DNA of 64,000 nt from Trachemys scripta elegans (lineage: Eukaryota; Chordata; Testudines; Emydidae): the NCBI RefSeq assembly GCF_013100865.1, contig NC_048304.1:15214959-15278958 (forward strand), written 5' to 3'. Numbering within the stretch: position 1 is the stretch's first letter; each line of letters starts with the position of its first letter. A model generated the notes under the pieces. That model did no database searches, was not told the DNA's origin, and worked only from the letters and a program-made list of their open reading frames with translations. The position numbers and the translations under genes were made by a program. Below, one piece after another: positions 46,126 through 58,200 of the stretch.

Positions 46126-46176
46126 CAGGAGCTTGATCAAAGTCTACTACAGAGGCAGCTGGAAGATCATAAAAGG
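46126..46176 (+). CDS. ITPR1: ITPR1 SII exon B/C with tandem CAGCAG acceptor
   Basis: The C segment, ELDQSLLQRQLEDHKR (16 codons, 46129-46176), ends at GTATGT. The acceptor is GCTCAGCAG|GAG. Using the first AG (46124-46125) adds the codon CAG (Gln, 46126-46128); using the second starts at GAG. The extra residue equals the single-residue B segment of the SII region, so B and C need not be separate exons here. Long form total is 23 + 1 + 16 = 40 residues, as known for mammals. The pyrimidine tract before the acceptor is weak and contains an earlier CAG (46105-46107), consistent with a regulated exon. Confidence 0.93.
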
Positions 46177-48238
46177 GTATGTATCGTCGTCCGGTATATT
46201 TACTGCTAATTACCGTTACGCTTCCTTCCCTCTCTCCTTTTTTCTTAAACCGTATATGCAGGCAGAAAAGTTCGGGTGAGAAATTTGTGGCTGTTTTTAA
46301 AAGGGAACTTCTTGTCCATGTCTTTGAAAATCTCAAACTGGTATTTGTACCAGTTTTTCAACTATAAAGTAGTTGAAGGCATGTAAGACATGTCTTCAAT
46401 TAAAATGAAATGGAAAATGTGTGTGTATGCTTCCTTGGTTGCTTTGGAAATCTCCACTGCAAGGGCTGGTGTGTTTTTTTCTTTCACACTGCTGTAATTT
46501 GGGAGGGACTCCCTTGAAACTGGTGATGTCACACCATTGTAAAGCCAATGTGAAAGGATCATCAGGCCCACAGAGTTGACTTGCCTGGCCAAAAAGTGCC
46601 TCTTAGTTATACAAGCTAAGCAATCTTCAAAATCAGCACTGCAAGTAGTTCATTGTGGTGCTTCCCACTTTTGCCTGCTCCTGTAGTTAAGCTGCTGTTA
46701 TTGTGGTACTTCCTTCTTAACTGTATTACTGCCTTAATCTTGCATTTTAATTGAAGGGTGTATGTAAATGCACAATGTCTGACTGCCTAAAGGTTTTCAT
46801 CCAATAGCAAACGCTTTCTAATATACACACAATACCCAATTCATCTATACTATGCCATTGACTACAATAATATTTGCATACCACTTGTCTACTACTTACC
46901 AATAGCCTAACTGGATGCTAAATATAGAGGAGACTAAATGTCATTGAACTTTTCTAGGTAGCATGTTTCATATTTCTTAATACAGCCAAACATCTGATAT
47001 TTGTTTGCATATTGTAAGCATTGAAGTGCTGTATAATACTAACATTATAGTTAAAGAAGTGTTCTCAAGACCATTGTTACACCTGAATTAATGATAGTAT
47101 TTGGGAAAATATTTTCTCTCCTCTTTCATTCAGATTACATTCTCATGTGCTTGTCAGTGCTTTTTAATAATTACATCAAGCAAATGATGAGGTTTTCCTT
47201 CCCAGTGTTCTTGAACTGCAGCTCGAAGTGGTATTGAAAACGAAAACACATCTCCAAGCTTGTGCAACTCTGGATGAGCATTTTACCAGAAATTGAAATC
47301 ACTTGACATATGATCGCATCTGCTTTCGCTTGCTGTCCTACTCTTTTATGAGTGTCACTATTTCAGATGTAGTCCAACAATAGTAAGAAGATGGTGATAC
47401 CACAACAGGCATACTCAGAAATTCCACTTGAGCTTTTCTCTTGCCTGAAATATTTTGACCACTAAACTTTAGTCATCAGATTTTTTTTTTTCCTATCGAG
47501 TAGAAATAAAGGCAAACTACCTATAATCCAAAGAACAACCGTTAACCTTTAGAAGATGGCAGGGTGGGGAGAAGTTTATTGAACAATGATATTCATAGTG
47601 AATGTGTTTAAAGATCTTTCGTAGGTAGTAAAAAGTACCATTTTAAATGCCAGTTGCTGTGGCAACTGCTAGTTAATTTAACAGAAGAGAAAATGGTAAT
47701 GTGAAAACCCCATTGTAACTTAATTTTGGCATAAAGGGTGTATAAATGTCAAGTTTCCCTTCTAATGAGTACACATGTAGAAGACAGCATAGTTTGTTTT
47801 TTTGCCTGATTTGACCTTGTTCTGTCATGCACCCTTCATCGCCTGCAAAACTGAGAGCAGCGGGAGTGATGTAAATCACTGCAGCATGTACTAGAACAGT
47901 ATCTTGTCATTGTCCGTCAAAACAGCTCTCACACAGTGTGGGGCGTTTTGGGGGTGGGGGAAGGGTTAGAACTAGTCCCTTGCCTCTCTTATATTTTCAC
48001 AGACCATCCCAATCAATGATCGAAAATACAGGCACCTTGGAAGTAATGATCTTTTCCTAGTATCATTTTGCTAAGTAATTTGTGGGAGGAGTACCCCGTG
48101 AGCCTTTTGTAATAATTTTGGGAGCACGTTGCTGGCAAGGCCTTCTTTTAAGGTTTATTTTGAATCTTACCCCTCATATGAAGCTGATTGCAGAAGAATA
48201 AAATAGGGATCCTATCTAGCATCTTTCATGTGAATAGT
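46177..48238. other. ITPR1 intron, no feature seen
   Basis: First part of the 4.7-kb intron between the C exon and exon 17. No exon or repeat recognised. Confidence 0.45.
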
Positions 48239-49202
48239 TAGGGCCCTACCAAATTCATAGCTGTGAAAAATGCATCAGGGACCATGAAACCTGGTCTCCC
48301 TTGTGAAATTTGGCTATTGTGGGGGAGTGGGGGGTCGCAGTATTGCCACGCTGACTTCTGTGCTGCCCTCAGAGCTGGGAAGCTGGAGAGTGGCAGCTTC
48401 TGGCCAGGCACCCAGCGGTGAAAGCAGCACCACCACTAGCAGGAGTGCAGAAGTGATGGTGGCATGATATGGGAGGGGTCATCACTTTTGTGGGGGCAGG
48501 TCCAGCCTTACATGTGGGCAATGTTGGTTTGGTGACTGCCCAGGGTGCTGTGCTCAGGGGGGGTTCTGTGGTCACCCCTCCCCCTCCTCCCCCCCCCACA
48601 CACACACAGCCAGCCCAAGGCCCTTTAACCTCCGAGCACTGGGCCTGGCGCTGGGGAGCAGCAGGGCTGGAGGCATTCCAGCTGGGGGTTCCTACCATGT
48701 GCCAGGCTCCAGCTGCTAGTCCCAACCGGGCTGGGGAGGGACAGGACTACCTCTTCCCCTGCACAGGCTACTCCTGGGCTGGGTCAGACCCACCTCCGGG
48801 AACCTCCCCCAGTTGCAGGAAGCTCCGCAGCTGTTGGCTGTGCAGCCAGCTCTGAAGACAGCACCACTGCCAGCAGCAGCGCAGAAGTGAGGGTGGCATG
48901 GTATGGTATTGCCACCCTTACTTCTGCACCGCTGCTAGCAGCGGCCACTCTCTGGTCGCCCAGCTCTGAAGGCAGTGCTACCACCAGCAGCAACGCAGAA
49001 GAAAGGGTGACAATACCTCAACTACTCCCTATCATAGCCTTGTGACCCCCCACCCCCCAATCTGCCTTTTGGGTTGGGATCCCCACGGTTACACCACCAT
49101 TAAATTTAAGATATAAATTTCTGAATCCATGAAATGTAAGATGTTTTAAATCCTATGACTGTAAAATTTACCAAAATGGACCATGAATTTGGTAGGGCCC
49201 TA
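48239..49202. mobile_element. Large hAT-like MITE with 20-bp inverted ends
   Basis: A 964-bp element starting TAGGGCCCTACCAAATTCAT and ending with the inverse ATGAATTTGGTAGGGCCCTA. Flanking octamers TGAATAGT (48231-48238) and CTAATAGT (49203-49210) agree at six of eight positions. The interior has repeated CTGCTAGCAGC and TTGCCACCCTTACTTCTGC units in direct and inverted order. No transposase; internal open frames are by-products of GC content. Confidence 0.87.
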
Positions 49203-50888
49203 CTAATAGTATGTGGGAATAATTTTGAAGTCTGATGCTAGATGCACAATGACTAAGGCAAAGGGTGTAGCCATTATGCATTCAACACAGGAATTCTCTT
49301 AGGAAAGGAGGCACTGCTCTCCAGCACACCGGGGATAGCCTATAACTTTCCAAAAGATGTTACAGGATTTTTAACTTTCAGGTAAGCTGCTCCCATCGCT
49401 TGTTGAAGAGAGCCCAATTTAAAGTGTTTCTCATCCGAAGTACAAATCACTCCTCTTTTTACACTCTGTATTTTAATGGGTCTATTTCATTCTTTTTCAT
49501 CTGTGTTTTAAAAATCACTTCTGAAGTTTTTAAACAAAACCTTAACTTGTACAGCAGATGATATCAAGCTACATTGTTAGGGACATTTTGGATGGATCTG
49601 GCAAACTACATTACTTGGCTTATGAATTATAATACAATGTGCAGGGTGAATTTTGCCAGTGGAGCTCAAGGTCATTAAGATACTTTGTTTTGTTCCAGCT
49701 TGGATGTTTTTTCCTCTCTTCCTCAAATCATTTTTTGCTTAAGTCTCCCACGTATTTTTAATTGAAATATAGTCCCTGACCAATAATTTTACAGTTATTT
49801 GTCTCTGTCTTTACCTATAAAGGTCTTAAAAGACTCTCAAAATACCTCGTGTACCTGTTCATTGCTGGGCATGCTACCAACTCTTTTGTGTTACCAAAAT
49901 AACCATGCAGCTTGCAGACATAGTGCTCAATTGTGGTCCCACTGTGTTCTTAATGATATCAGTAGGAGCAGTCTTGGGCCTATTAATGGTGGTTCAGATT
50001 CTGAGAGGTATCGCAGGCTCTCATCTTCCACTGATGAGCTGCATGTGTTCAGGGCTTCTTACCTAGAGTAGAACGTTGCTTGTGGCCTTTTAACTTTGAA
50101 TATAGTTGAGTGGCTACAGATTATTGGAGGATTCGTGTCCTGAACCATGTAAGATCTCATGTGCTAGGATGTTGGCTGATCAAAATGACCCATCTGTATT
50201 TGCTGCAGGGAAGATGCTGTGCTTTTTATTTACTAAAGAGTTGGAAAGCAGTAAACTATTAATGGAACTGAGATTATACACAGATGGGTAGTGTCAACTA
50301 ACTTGAATTATTTGGGAATGGGAGGGTGTTTCAGCTCTTTAATGTTCACAAAATGGAGTATAAAGACATGGGATTATTCTCATAACATGTTATCTTAAAC
50401 CATGATTTCATCTCTTTCTCTTTGTGCCCTTTGCCAGAGTTCTAACTGTCCCCTTATCAAATCCCCACTTTGTGTGGGTTTTTTTTTTTTTGGTGTTACT
50501 CAAACGCCATGTCTGATTTTAAAGTTGAGCCCTGCGTCCTTTTTAATGGACACCAGTAAAAATGCACCTTTGGCATAAAATCTCAATATTACACAAGCTA
50601 GAATTTTTTAGCATGGCATGTGAACTTTAGCTATTGCTGGTATTTGGTACCCGTGACCTCAGGCAAGGCTTGTGGGATGGATATATAGTGACTAGGCTGG
50701 TCTGAAAATATTGTAGGATGTTCAATGAAGTTTTGTTTTGAAACATTCACGGTTTCAGTCCTTCCTTTCCCCCACCACTTCTGGTGAAACTAGGCCAATT
50801 ATAAGACCACTCCTGGTTCTCTTGATTGTTGTTCGTTCATTTATGCATTAAACTCAAATACTGATTTCATTACCCTGTTTGAATTAAG
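49203..50888. other. ITPR1 intron, no clear feature
   Basis: Remainder of the intron before exon 17. A weak palindromic-repeat wording occurs near 49924-50010. A 90-codon frame at 49799-50071 has no domain. Confidence 0.4.
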
Positions 50889-51021
50889 GGTGAAGCACTC
50901 AGGCAAGTTTTGGTCAACCGTTACTATGGCAACGTCAGACCTGCAGGAAGAAGAGAGAGCCTTACAAGCTTTGGGAATGGCCCGTTGTCTCCTGGAGGCA
51001 CTTGCAAAGCTGGGGGAGGAG
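50889..51021 (+). CDS. ITPR1: ITPR1 coding exon 17 of window (second PKA site, Gly-rich linker)
   Basis: A 133-nt exon: 44 codons, GEALRQVLVNRYYGNVRPAG to CKAGGG, plus one base of a Gly codon. The acceptor is TTTGAATTAAG and the donor GTAGGA. RRESL holds the second PKA consensus (Ser codon 50958-50960; Ser1756 in mammalian numbering), 166 codons after the first without the optional Gln and 167 with it. The C-terminal Gly-rich run belongs to the proposed ATP-binding segment. It is shorter than the mammalian run I remember and carries a Cys (GGTCKAGGG). This exon follows SII directly and is the downstream partner when SII is skipped. Confidence 0.96.
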
Positions 51022-51482
51022 GTAGGATGTGCTGTCTTCTAATTAGTGATGTGTATGACACTAGCCTGCCATATTGTCTATGCTTGTTTCTGCATAACAA
51101 ACTGAAAATTTTACAGGTGAAGTAGCTTTTTTTATTTTTTTCCCCTTTGAGATTCCCCCCCACCCGCCCACCCCCATGCCTTTCTGTGAGTTGCATAGAA
51201 AAGGGCAACTTATTTCTCTCCCTTAATAATAGGATTGGGAAGGAGTTCTACCAGTTTGCTCTTTTATGATATAATGTTGGTTTCAGAAACCATCCTAATT
51301 TTCTTTCTTTTTTTTTTTTTTAGCTTTTTTGGATTGTTCTCACTTCACATTCATATGGACTCTAGGAGAACTCAGCAAACTTCTACTCTACAAAAACAAA
51401 TGCTGTTGTTGAAAGAGAATACATTAAAATTAAATGTATAAATGAACTTAAATTTTTTCTGAGCTGAGAGTAGCCTAACTTA

Positions 51483-51617
51483 TGGGCCCCGGGCGGTGGG
51501 GCGTGGGCCCCGGGCTTCGTCCCCGGGTCCCAGCAAGTCTAACGCCAGCCATGGTGACCCCATTAAAACGGGGTTGGGACCCACTTTGGGGTCCCAACCC
51601 ACAGTTTGAGAACCCCT
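51483..51617. repeat. Repeat fragment, hAT-MITE-like single end
   Basis: GGGTCCCAACCCACAGTTTG followed by AGAACCCC resembles one terminus of hAT MITEs with TTCTCAAACTGTGGG ends. GC-rich, with GGGCCCCGGG units. No matching second terminus or target duplication found. Confidence 0.5.
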
Positions 51618-51812
51618 TTTCTAGACTGTATAAGCTCTTCATGAGAGAACTTGTCATTGTCTTTTGTACAGAGTTAAACACCTGATTGGCACTTTAAATT
51701 TTTCACGGTGTTAATTTATTAGGCTATAACATTTTACTCTTCTTTATTGGAGAATGAGTTCTATCAAGGGATGAGTCAGTCTCCAGCTATTCATTGTGAT
51801 TTACCTTTATAG

Positions 51813-52003
51813 GAGGGAGCTCCGGATCCAGTTCAATGAGTCGAGGTGAGATGAGTTTGGCCGATGTCCAGTGTCATTTGGATAAAGAAGGTGCATCCAA
51901 CCTCGTCATAGACCTCATCATGAATGCCACCAGTGATAGAGTTTTTCATGAAAGTATTCTGCTAGCCATTGCCCTTCTGGAAGGTGGCAACACTACTATA
52001 CAG
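51813..52003 (+). CDS. ITPR1: ITPR1 coding exon 18 of window
   Basis: A 191-nt exon: two bases complete the Gly codon, then 63 codons from GSSGSSSMSRGEMSLADVQC to LLEGGNTTIQ. The acceptor is ACCTTTATAG and the donor GTAAGG. It completes the Gly/Ser linker and enters a conserved helical block (HLDKEGASNLVIDLIMNATS). In the known protein the next exon would follow with an HSFF-type sequence; I do not find it downstream. Confidence 0.97.
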
Positions 52004-52115
52004 GTAAGGAAATGGATAACAATGAGCTGATTACTAAAAACATCATCATTTGAAATTCCTTTTCTAAAATCCCAAGAAATTGACTGTTGCTTTGAGCTGT
52101 GATTAGATAATCTCA

Positions 52116-52400
52116 GGTCTGGTCTATACTACCCGCCTGAATCGGCGGGTAGAAATCGACCTCTCGGGGATCGATTTATCGCGTCCCGTTGGGACGCGAC
52201 AATCGATCCCCGAATCGGCGCTCTAACTCCACCAGCGGAGGTGGTAGTAAGCGCCGCCGACAAAAAGCCGCAGAAGTCGATTTTGCAGCCGTCCTCACAA
52301 CGGGGTAAGTCGGCTGCGATACGTCGAATTCAGCTACGCTATTCACGTAGCTGAATTTGCGTATCTTAAATCGACTCCCCCCTGTAGTGTAGATGTACCC
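52116..52400. mobile_element. Palindromic MITE (possibly Harbinger-like)
   Basis: A 285-bp element just inside the intron after exon 18. Ends GGTCTGGTCTATACTAC and GTAGTGTAGATGTACCC are imperfect inverses, flanked by TCA (52113-52115) and TTA (52401-52403), compatible with a mutated 3-bp TTA/TAA duplication. Inside are two strong hairpins: GATCGATTTATCGCGTCCCG with its inverse, and TTCAGCTACG with CGTAGCTGAA. The CpG-rich sequence is little decayed, so the insertion is probably young. Confidence 0.7.
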
Positions 52401-53384
52401 TTAGACCTGAAGTACTGGGAAGTGTTAGTGCTCTCTGTGTATTGTGTATTTTTGAGTATTGCAATATTTCAAAGTAATATGTCTTTACCCAGGTACTTTA
52501 ACTTAAAAGTAGCTAGGTATCACTGATTTCTAAACGTTGGCTTTGTGTGGAAGCTCGGATTTGAGGTTATTAAGGCAGTATAGCAGGATGCAGTAGTCAG
52601 TGGGACTACCTGCATGAGTAAAATTAAGCAAGTGTGTAAGAGTTTTCAGGACTAAGCTTTTATTTTTATCTGGCTTAAAATTGAAAGACACTTTACTTTG
52701 CGAGAAGCCCCAGGTTGTAGTTAATTCCCTGACAGTGTTGCTCTCATTGGCTTACATGTCTTTAAATTTAGTTTGCTTTTATTGACTGAATTAGAAGTTT
52801 GTGCCAGCTGTCTAGACCTACCAGTTTAGGGTTTGTGTGCGGTTTGATGGGCGTACAATAAAAAAGCCACGTGTCAAAAGCACAATTACTTTTGTTCTTC
52901 ACACATGAACCAATGCATTGCTGTGGCTAAACGAGCCTACAAAGGCTATTACAGAATATGTGATGCCTTATCATTGACTCTACGCTTTAAGCAGGATCAG
53001 TCTGTATAGGACTTAATGCACCTGTTTTTGGGCTTCTGAAAATTGCTTGGAAAGTGCAGAGTTTTTTGAAAAATGTTGATGTGTGTGTATATTGTATAAA
53101 TAGTCCAGAATGGGTTTTTCCCAATATGTACAATAATTTAATTTCTTTCTATTCTGTGTCTGAATAAAACTATCAGTAACTTGGTAGTGCAGTTATTTTT
53201 AAACAATATACTTTTTTTTCTTTTAGAGAATTAATTATCAATTAAGTATTTCTCAACACTTAAGGTAATTGACATGTTTAGGTTCCTAGCTTAATGTCAC
53301 AGCTGTAGTGCATGAATTTTAGAAATATTATCTCCAGAATGTTACATCCACTCCTCCAGTGTTTCGTTTGTATGTCTGCCTTAT

Positions 53385-53490
53385 AGATTGAGAGATTTCC
53401 AGGACAGGGAATATTTTTTCTGTGTGTTTGCACAGCGCCCAGCACAATGGGGCCCTGATTCTGATTGGTCCCTTTCAGCACTTCGTTAAC
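53385..53490 (+). repeat. SINE tail fragment
   Basis: TTATAGATTGAGAGATTTCC, GGACAGGGAATA and GCGCCCAGCACAATGGGGCC match the tail of the tRNA-derived SINE at 43240. The tRNA-like head is absent. Confidence 0.6.
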
Positions 53491-55144
53491 TAATGCTTGA
53501 TGATGATGATAGACAAGCTGACTTGTTATAATTCACACACAAGTTTTCATATAATTCATTTTAAATCAATGGAATTATATCAAGATGAATTTAGCTCAGA
53601 TTTTTGCAAGTGGAGGGGGAGAATACCAGGCTTTGCTAAAAGTCACAAGCTCTCAAGCTGTGCAGTAGACATCAGACTTTCTATGACCAGATTATCTAAA
53701 AGTGTTTATTTCCATTATTATTAACAAAAAGAAGATGCAATTGTTACACCATATGCTCTGGCAGGAAAAGAAATAGAATAAAGGACTCTAAAGGGCAGTA
53801 GTGTCTGGGTGTTAGCAGTTGTATTAAATCCTGAAGAACTAATAGTTATATCCATCATTGTATTGAGTCAGAGACCCACAACTCAGTGTGACGAACTGAT
53901 GTTGCTTTGTGATGTTACCTCACTACGTGATACTCAGCCAGCATCGTTATACACAACATCACTGTGCAACATCAACCTTCTAATATGGTATAGTCTAGTA
54001 GTATGGAGAGAACCTGCGTGGCTCTTTCCAAATTTCAGACTCAGCACTCTGTTGCTATATGTATGAGCAAGAGGACCTGGAGTGTGCTCATTCATCAACA
54101 TTTAGCTCACTCTGCCTGAGACAAAGGATAAAGAGCCCCACACCAACTTAAATTTTTAATAACAGCAATACTATTGCAGGGTGAAATTTATCTTCTCAAG
54201 TGTTAAATCTGAGCCTTCATCTTCCTAGCAATGCACAGGTATCTTCCCATGTCATATTGGTGGGTAAATCAAATTCTGTTCCAGTCCAGCAAAGCTAAAT
54301 CTATATTCCTTAGCTTATTCTGGAATTTGAAGCCTATGGACTGAATAGGGCCACCTCCCAGTCTATTTTGACTAGATGATCCAAGGGATCCCTTTCTAAC
54401 TCTGATTTACATATAGTAGGGAAATCTTCCATCCCTCTCCAAGGAGACATTTTTAACCAAAAAGGAAGACTCCCTAGTTTCCACTTGATGTGTATCACTG
54501 CACATGTGGGGGGATTGTAAATTAAGTATTTGCTGAGGAAGAAGTTGTTGGCATGGAGCAGTTTTAGTAAAACCTCCTAGCACTTTCACATCCGTTCCTT
54601 ACAACTCTGCCAATTTCTGTCATGATCTTGCCTTTTAAGATGCTACTTCCAGCAAATTAGACTAACTTTTTCCATCTTCTCCAGCTCTACGGGTAAGTGC
54701 TCAGGGAGTGTCCCTACCTTTAGGAAAATGATCTGTGTAGCCAACAGCAGTTCAGAGAGAGAGCATACGTGTGTCTACGTGCACCAATGCAACCGTAGAA
54801 AATATCTCCTCTTAGTGGGGGTGCGGTTTGGCTCTTGGGTTTTTTTTAGTTCAGATGAATTGATTCTATGTACAGAATTACACTGAGGTTTTATGCACCA
54901 AATCATTCACTGAAACCTACAGCTAGTGCTGTACAGAATACAAGGTCACAGGCACGCCCAGGAGCTATTACTCATGCCCCAAACTACGAATGGGACTATG
55001 CTGAAAGTACCCTGTGAAGTAGTTGTGCTACAGATGAAGTACTCGCCAAGGATTCCCACAGCCCAAAAGGCAGAGTGCCAAAGTGAAAAATGAGGCAACG
55101 TATGCAAAGGTCCCCATCTTGGCAGTTCCCTCCCACCCCCACTT

Positions 55145-55262
55145 GTTTAGTTTAGATTGTGAGCACTGTGGAGCAGGGAATGTTCTTGCCTTGCTCCGTG
55201 CCTAGCACAATGGGGCTCTCTGATCAGGGCCTCAAGGTGCCGCTTCAGTATAAATAAAGAAC
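55145..55262 (+). repeat. SINE tail fragment
   Basis: TTTAGATTGTGAGCACTGTG, GAGCAGGGAATG and GCCTAGCACAATGGGGCTCT repeat the SINE tail wording, ending in TATAAATAAAG. The tRNA-like head is absent. Confidence 0.65.
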
Positions 55263-58200
55263 AGCTGTACTTCAGCTCTTTCTAATCTTTCAGCACTACC
55301 TGAGTCGTTAAAAATAAAGCATCAAAATTTAATGTAGAAAAATGCCGACGACAGGGCTTAATTTCTGGGAGAAGAGCTGGCTCAGAATTTACAAATCAAA
55401 ATGAACTTGAAGATTGATGTAGTAAAATCATGATTTCACTTCTCCCTCCCACAAAGTAATTACTAAATTATGGCTCAGTTAAATTAGTCTCCTTTCTGGG
55501 TGAGGTTAGTATAACCATGCTTCCCCTTCGCACCTGGGGACAATGTTGTATCTAGTTGCCGAGAAAACTAGAAGGTGGTGAGCAGGTGAAACGAAGCTGC
55601 TTGAGACTTTGTTACGGAAGGTCTACATTTGGTAGTCCATTCATCCACACTGCTTTCAATTCACATTTTTAAAAAGAATCTCTCCCTTCTGCATAGGAAA
55701 GATTTAATAGCAGAGTACGGCAGTGTGACGTTTCCTATTGCTAAGACTTCATTACTTCTACAAAACATGCTGCAGAACATTACTAGTCTATTATGAGGTA
55801 TTATGAAAACCCAGATACACTTGTCAAAATGAACAAAGTACATTTGGTGGTGCACTATCTTTGCCGCCCTCTGCTTTTTTTTATTCACTTCTTCAATTTT
55901 GCAAATTTAGTGAGAACTTCATAATAGGTCTCCCAGTCTTTGTTGTGGATTTACGGAGATCCTACTGTAATTTTAACAAACTGCCATTAGAATAGTGACT
56001 CTGAGCTTTGTTAATCTTGTATCACAGATTATCAGTGCACGTGTACTTCTAATTTTAACTTTCAGAAACTCCACCTACCAAAATTCTTTGCCTTGCAATT
56101 CTACACAAATTGATTATCTTCATTCATGACAAATGTATATTTATTATTAGCAGCTCTTATTTAATATGGTATTCTCAACAAGCTCACACTACACTCTGTA
56201 GATGTTTTTATTGCATTCAAATTGAGGATGAGGAAACTATTGGGATACTGGCAAAATGGGTTACGCAAAATGACTTTCTTGGCAATGAGATCTGAAATGC
56301 TTCGTTCTTGCACAGTATTTTCTTACCATAGGTTTTTACATGGGAAATGAGCACAGAGTGCACTGAAGCAAAAAGTTTCCACTGACACACAGCGTCTTAA
56401 CATGTGATGATGCTCCTGTTAAAGTTAATAATGGGAGTTCCCGGGTAACTCCCATGTGCCTTAATGGGAGAAAAGAGCACTGTGCTATTGGACAAGGATA
56501 ACTTAAATAGTTGTTGCTGCTAACTCTTTATGTTAGTAGATATTTGAGCATACTGGCTTCGGTGTTGCTGCATGTTTTATAATGGTGATGAATGAGTGTT
56601 AATTATTTCATTATTATTCTAATAGGAAGGTTGTTTTAACTGTGGAAATGACTTTCTGTTTCATTGAAGCATTAAACGATCAAGATGGAATTTCCTAATC
56701 CAGATTAGGTTAGTTCTGATTTCTAGAATACACGTGAGCATTTTCAGCATTTCTACTGCCGAGCAAGCTAATAGAAATTTCTAAGAAACTGTTTATTTTT
56801 GAAATTAGCTTATTGTTCCTATTGGAGTGAGAGATCAAATTTGCTATGGAAGCTCATCCCTGATTTAGAACCCTGGCAATTTATAATAGCACAGACGAGT
56901 TTGAATCGAAGGGTCAGAAAAGGCAATAAATTAACTTGACAAATGTTACTGCTCACTGAACTGAATTATATAAGCTCCCTTATATTTTATGTAACTCCTA
57001 GTGTGTCTACCCACAGAAAGCTGGAACCAGTCATTCTCCCCTGGTGCTTTCCGAGAGATGGCAAAAACTCCTGAGAAATGCGTGGATAGGTGCTGTTTCA
57101 GAAATCACCTTCAGAGCTGTGTTATGTAAAAGAAGGTTCATACACACTCTTTCTGTAGTGCTGCTGGCCTGTGTGTGGCACCTGTTGCTACATACATTGT
57201 TTTCTTTGGCTTGCTTTGCACAATTTTGCTTTGTGATTTTGCTTGTAGGCAAGCTTAATTTAGAGCATACTTCTCTCCTTTAGAGCAGATCAGAGGGTAG
57301 TCTATTGCATATATAAACTTCAACACTGTGAATTTGCTTCAGTTAATGTAAACTCGGCAAGTGAATGACAGTGGAGGAAATTGCTAAAGACTTCTCCTAT
57401 AGCATGTCTCTTGTCTGCCAAATAAAAATTATGTGCACCATATATGCTGTTTCACCTCCTGGAGTTTCAGGTTTCCTGGATCTGTGAAAGTTAATGATGA
57501 GTAAACTCGCTTACATAACTTCCTCTTCTCCATGGCAATTTTGGTCAGCTCACTTAATTAGGGATCTTCTCAAAAGTTAGATTACATGAAAAATAGGTTT
57601 CCCACACCACTCCCAAGTAACGTTGTCAAGATCAAATAAAGTGATGAGACTGACTTCCTTTTGGTGAAGTATGTACTAAAATGCCACAAGAGCTTAATAT
57701 GGTACCAGTCCTTAGGACTAGTATATCTGTTTTATTGCATATGCTCTTACAGGGGAAACAACCCCAAACCATAATTCTTCTTTCCCCACTCCTGATAAGG
57801 GTGCAAATAGAAATTACATGGCAAAGGGGATTGATAATCAAACCAAAGTTCATTATATGCAGATGAGAAGTTGATTCCCCACATGCATTAATGATCGCAC
57901 TCTGAATATCACTTTTAATTTCCTTTAGTCCCTGCCCCATACTACTCATTTCTCAGTGGCTGCTTGCTTTTGGAATAGGAAGGGGTGGAACTGAGGCTGC
58001 TTAGGAGAGGGGAAAGAGGGTTCTTCTACATCCCTGTCATGCATGGAACTGCTTTCAGGGGCTAAGAAGTCATCTTGCAGCAGAACTCTGTGTGGAACTC
58101 TGGTGGAGATGTGAGAGCCAGATCTGGGAAGAGACGAGCAGGGAATATCCTCTAGCAAAAGCACCCTGAAGAGCATGTGCTGTAGGGCCATAATACTAGC

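Noticed and set aside
48369..48855. Gly/Pro-rich frames of 118-128 codons
   Set aside because: They lie inside the 964-bp MITE-like repeat and come from its GC-rich internal units.
56110..56295. Frame containing IEDEETIGILAKW as a possible ITPR1 exon
   Set aside because: It does not resemble the ITPR1 sequence expected after exon 18 and has no suitable acceptor/donor pair.
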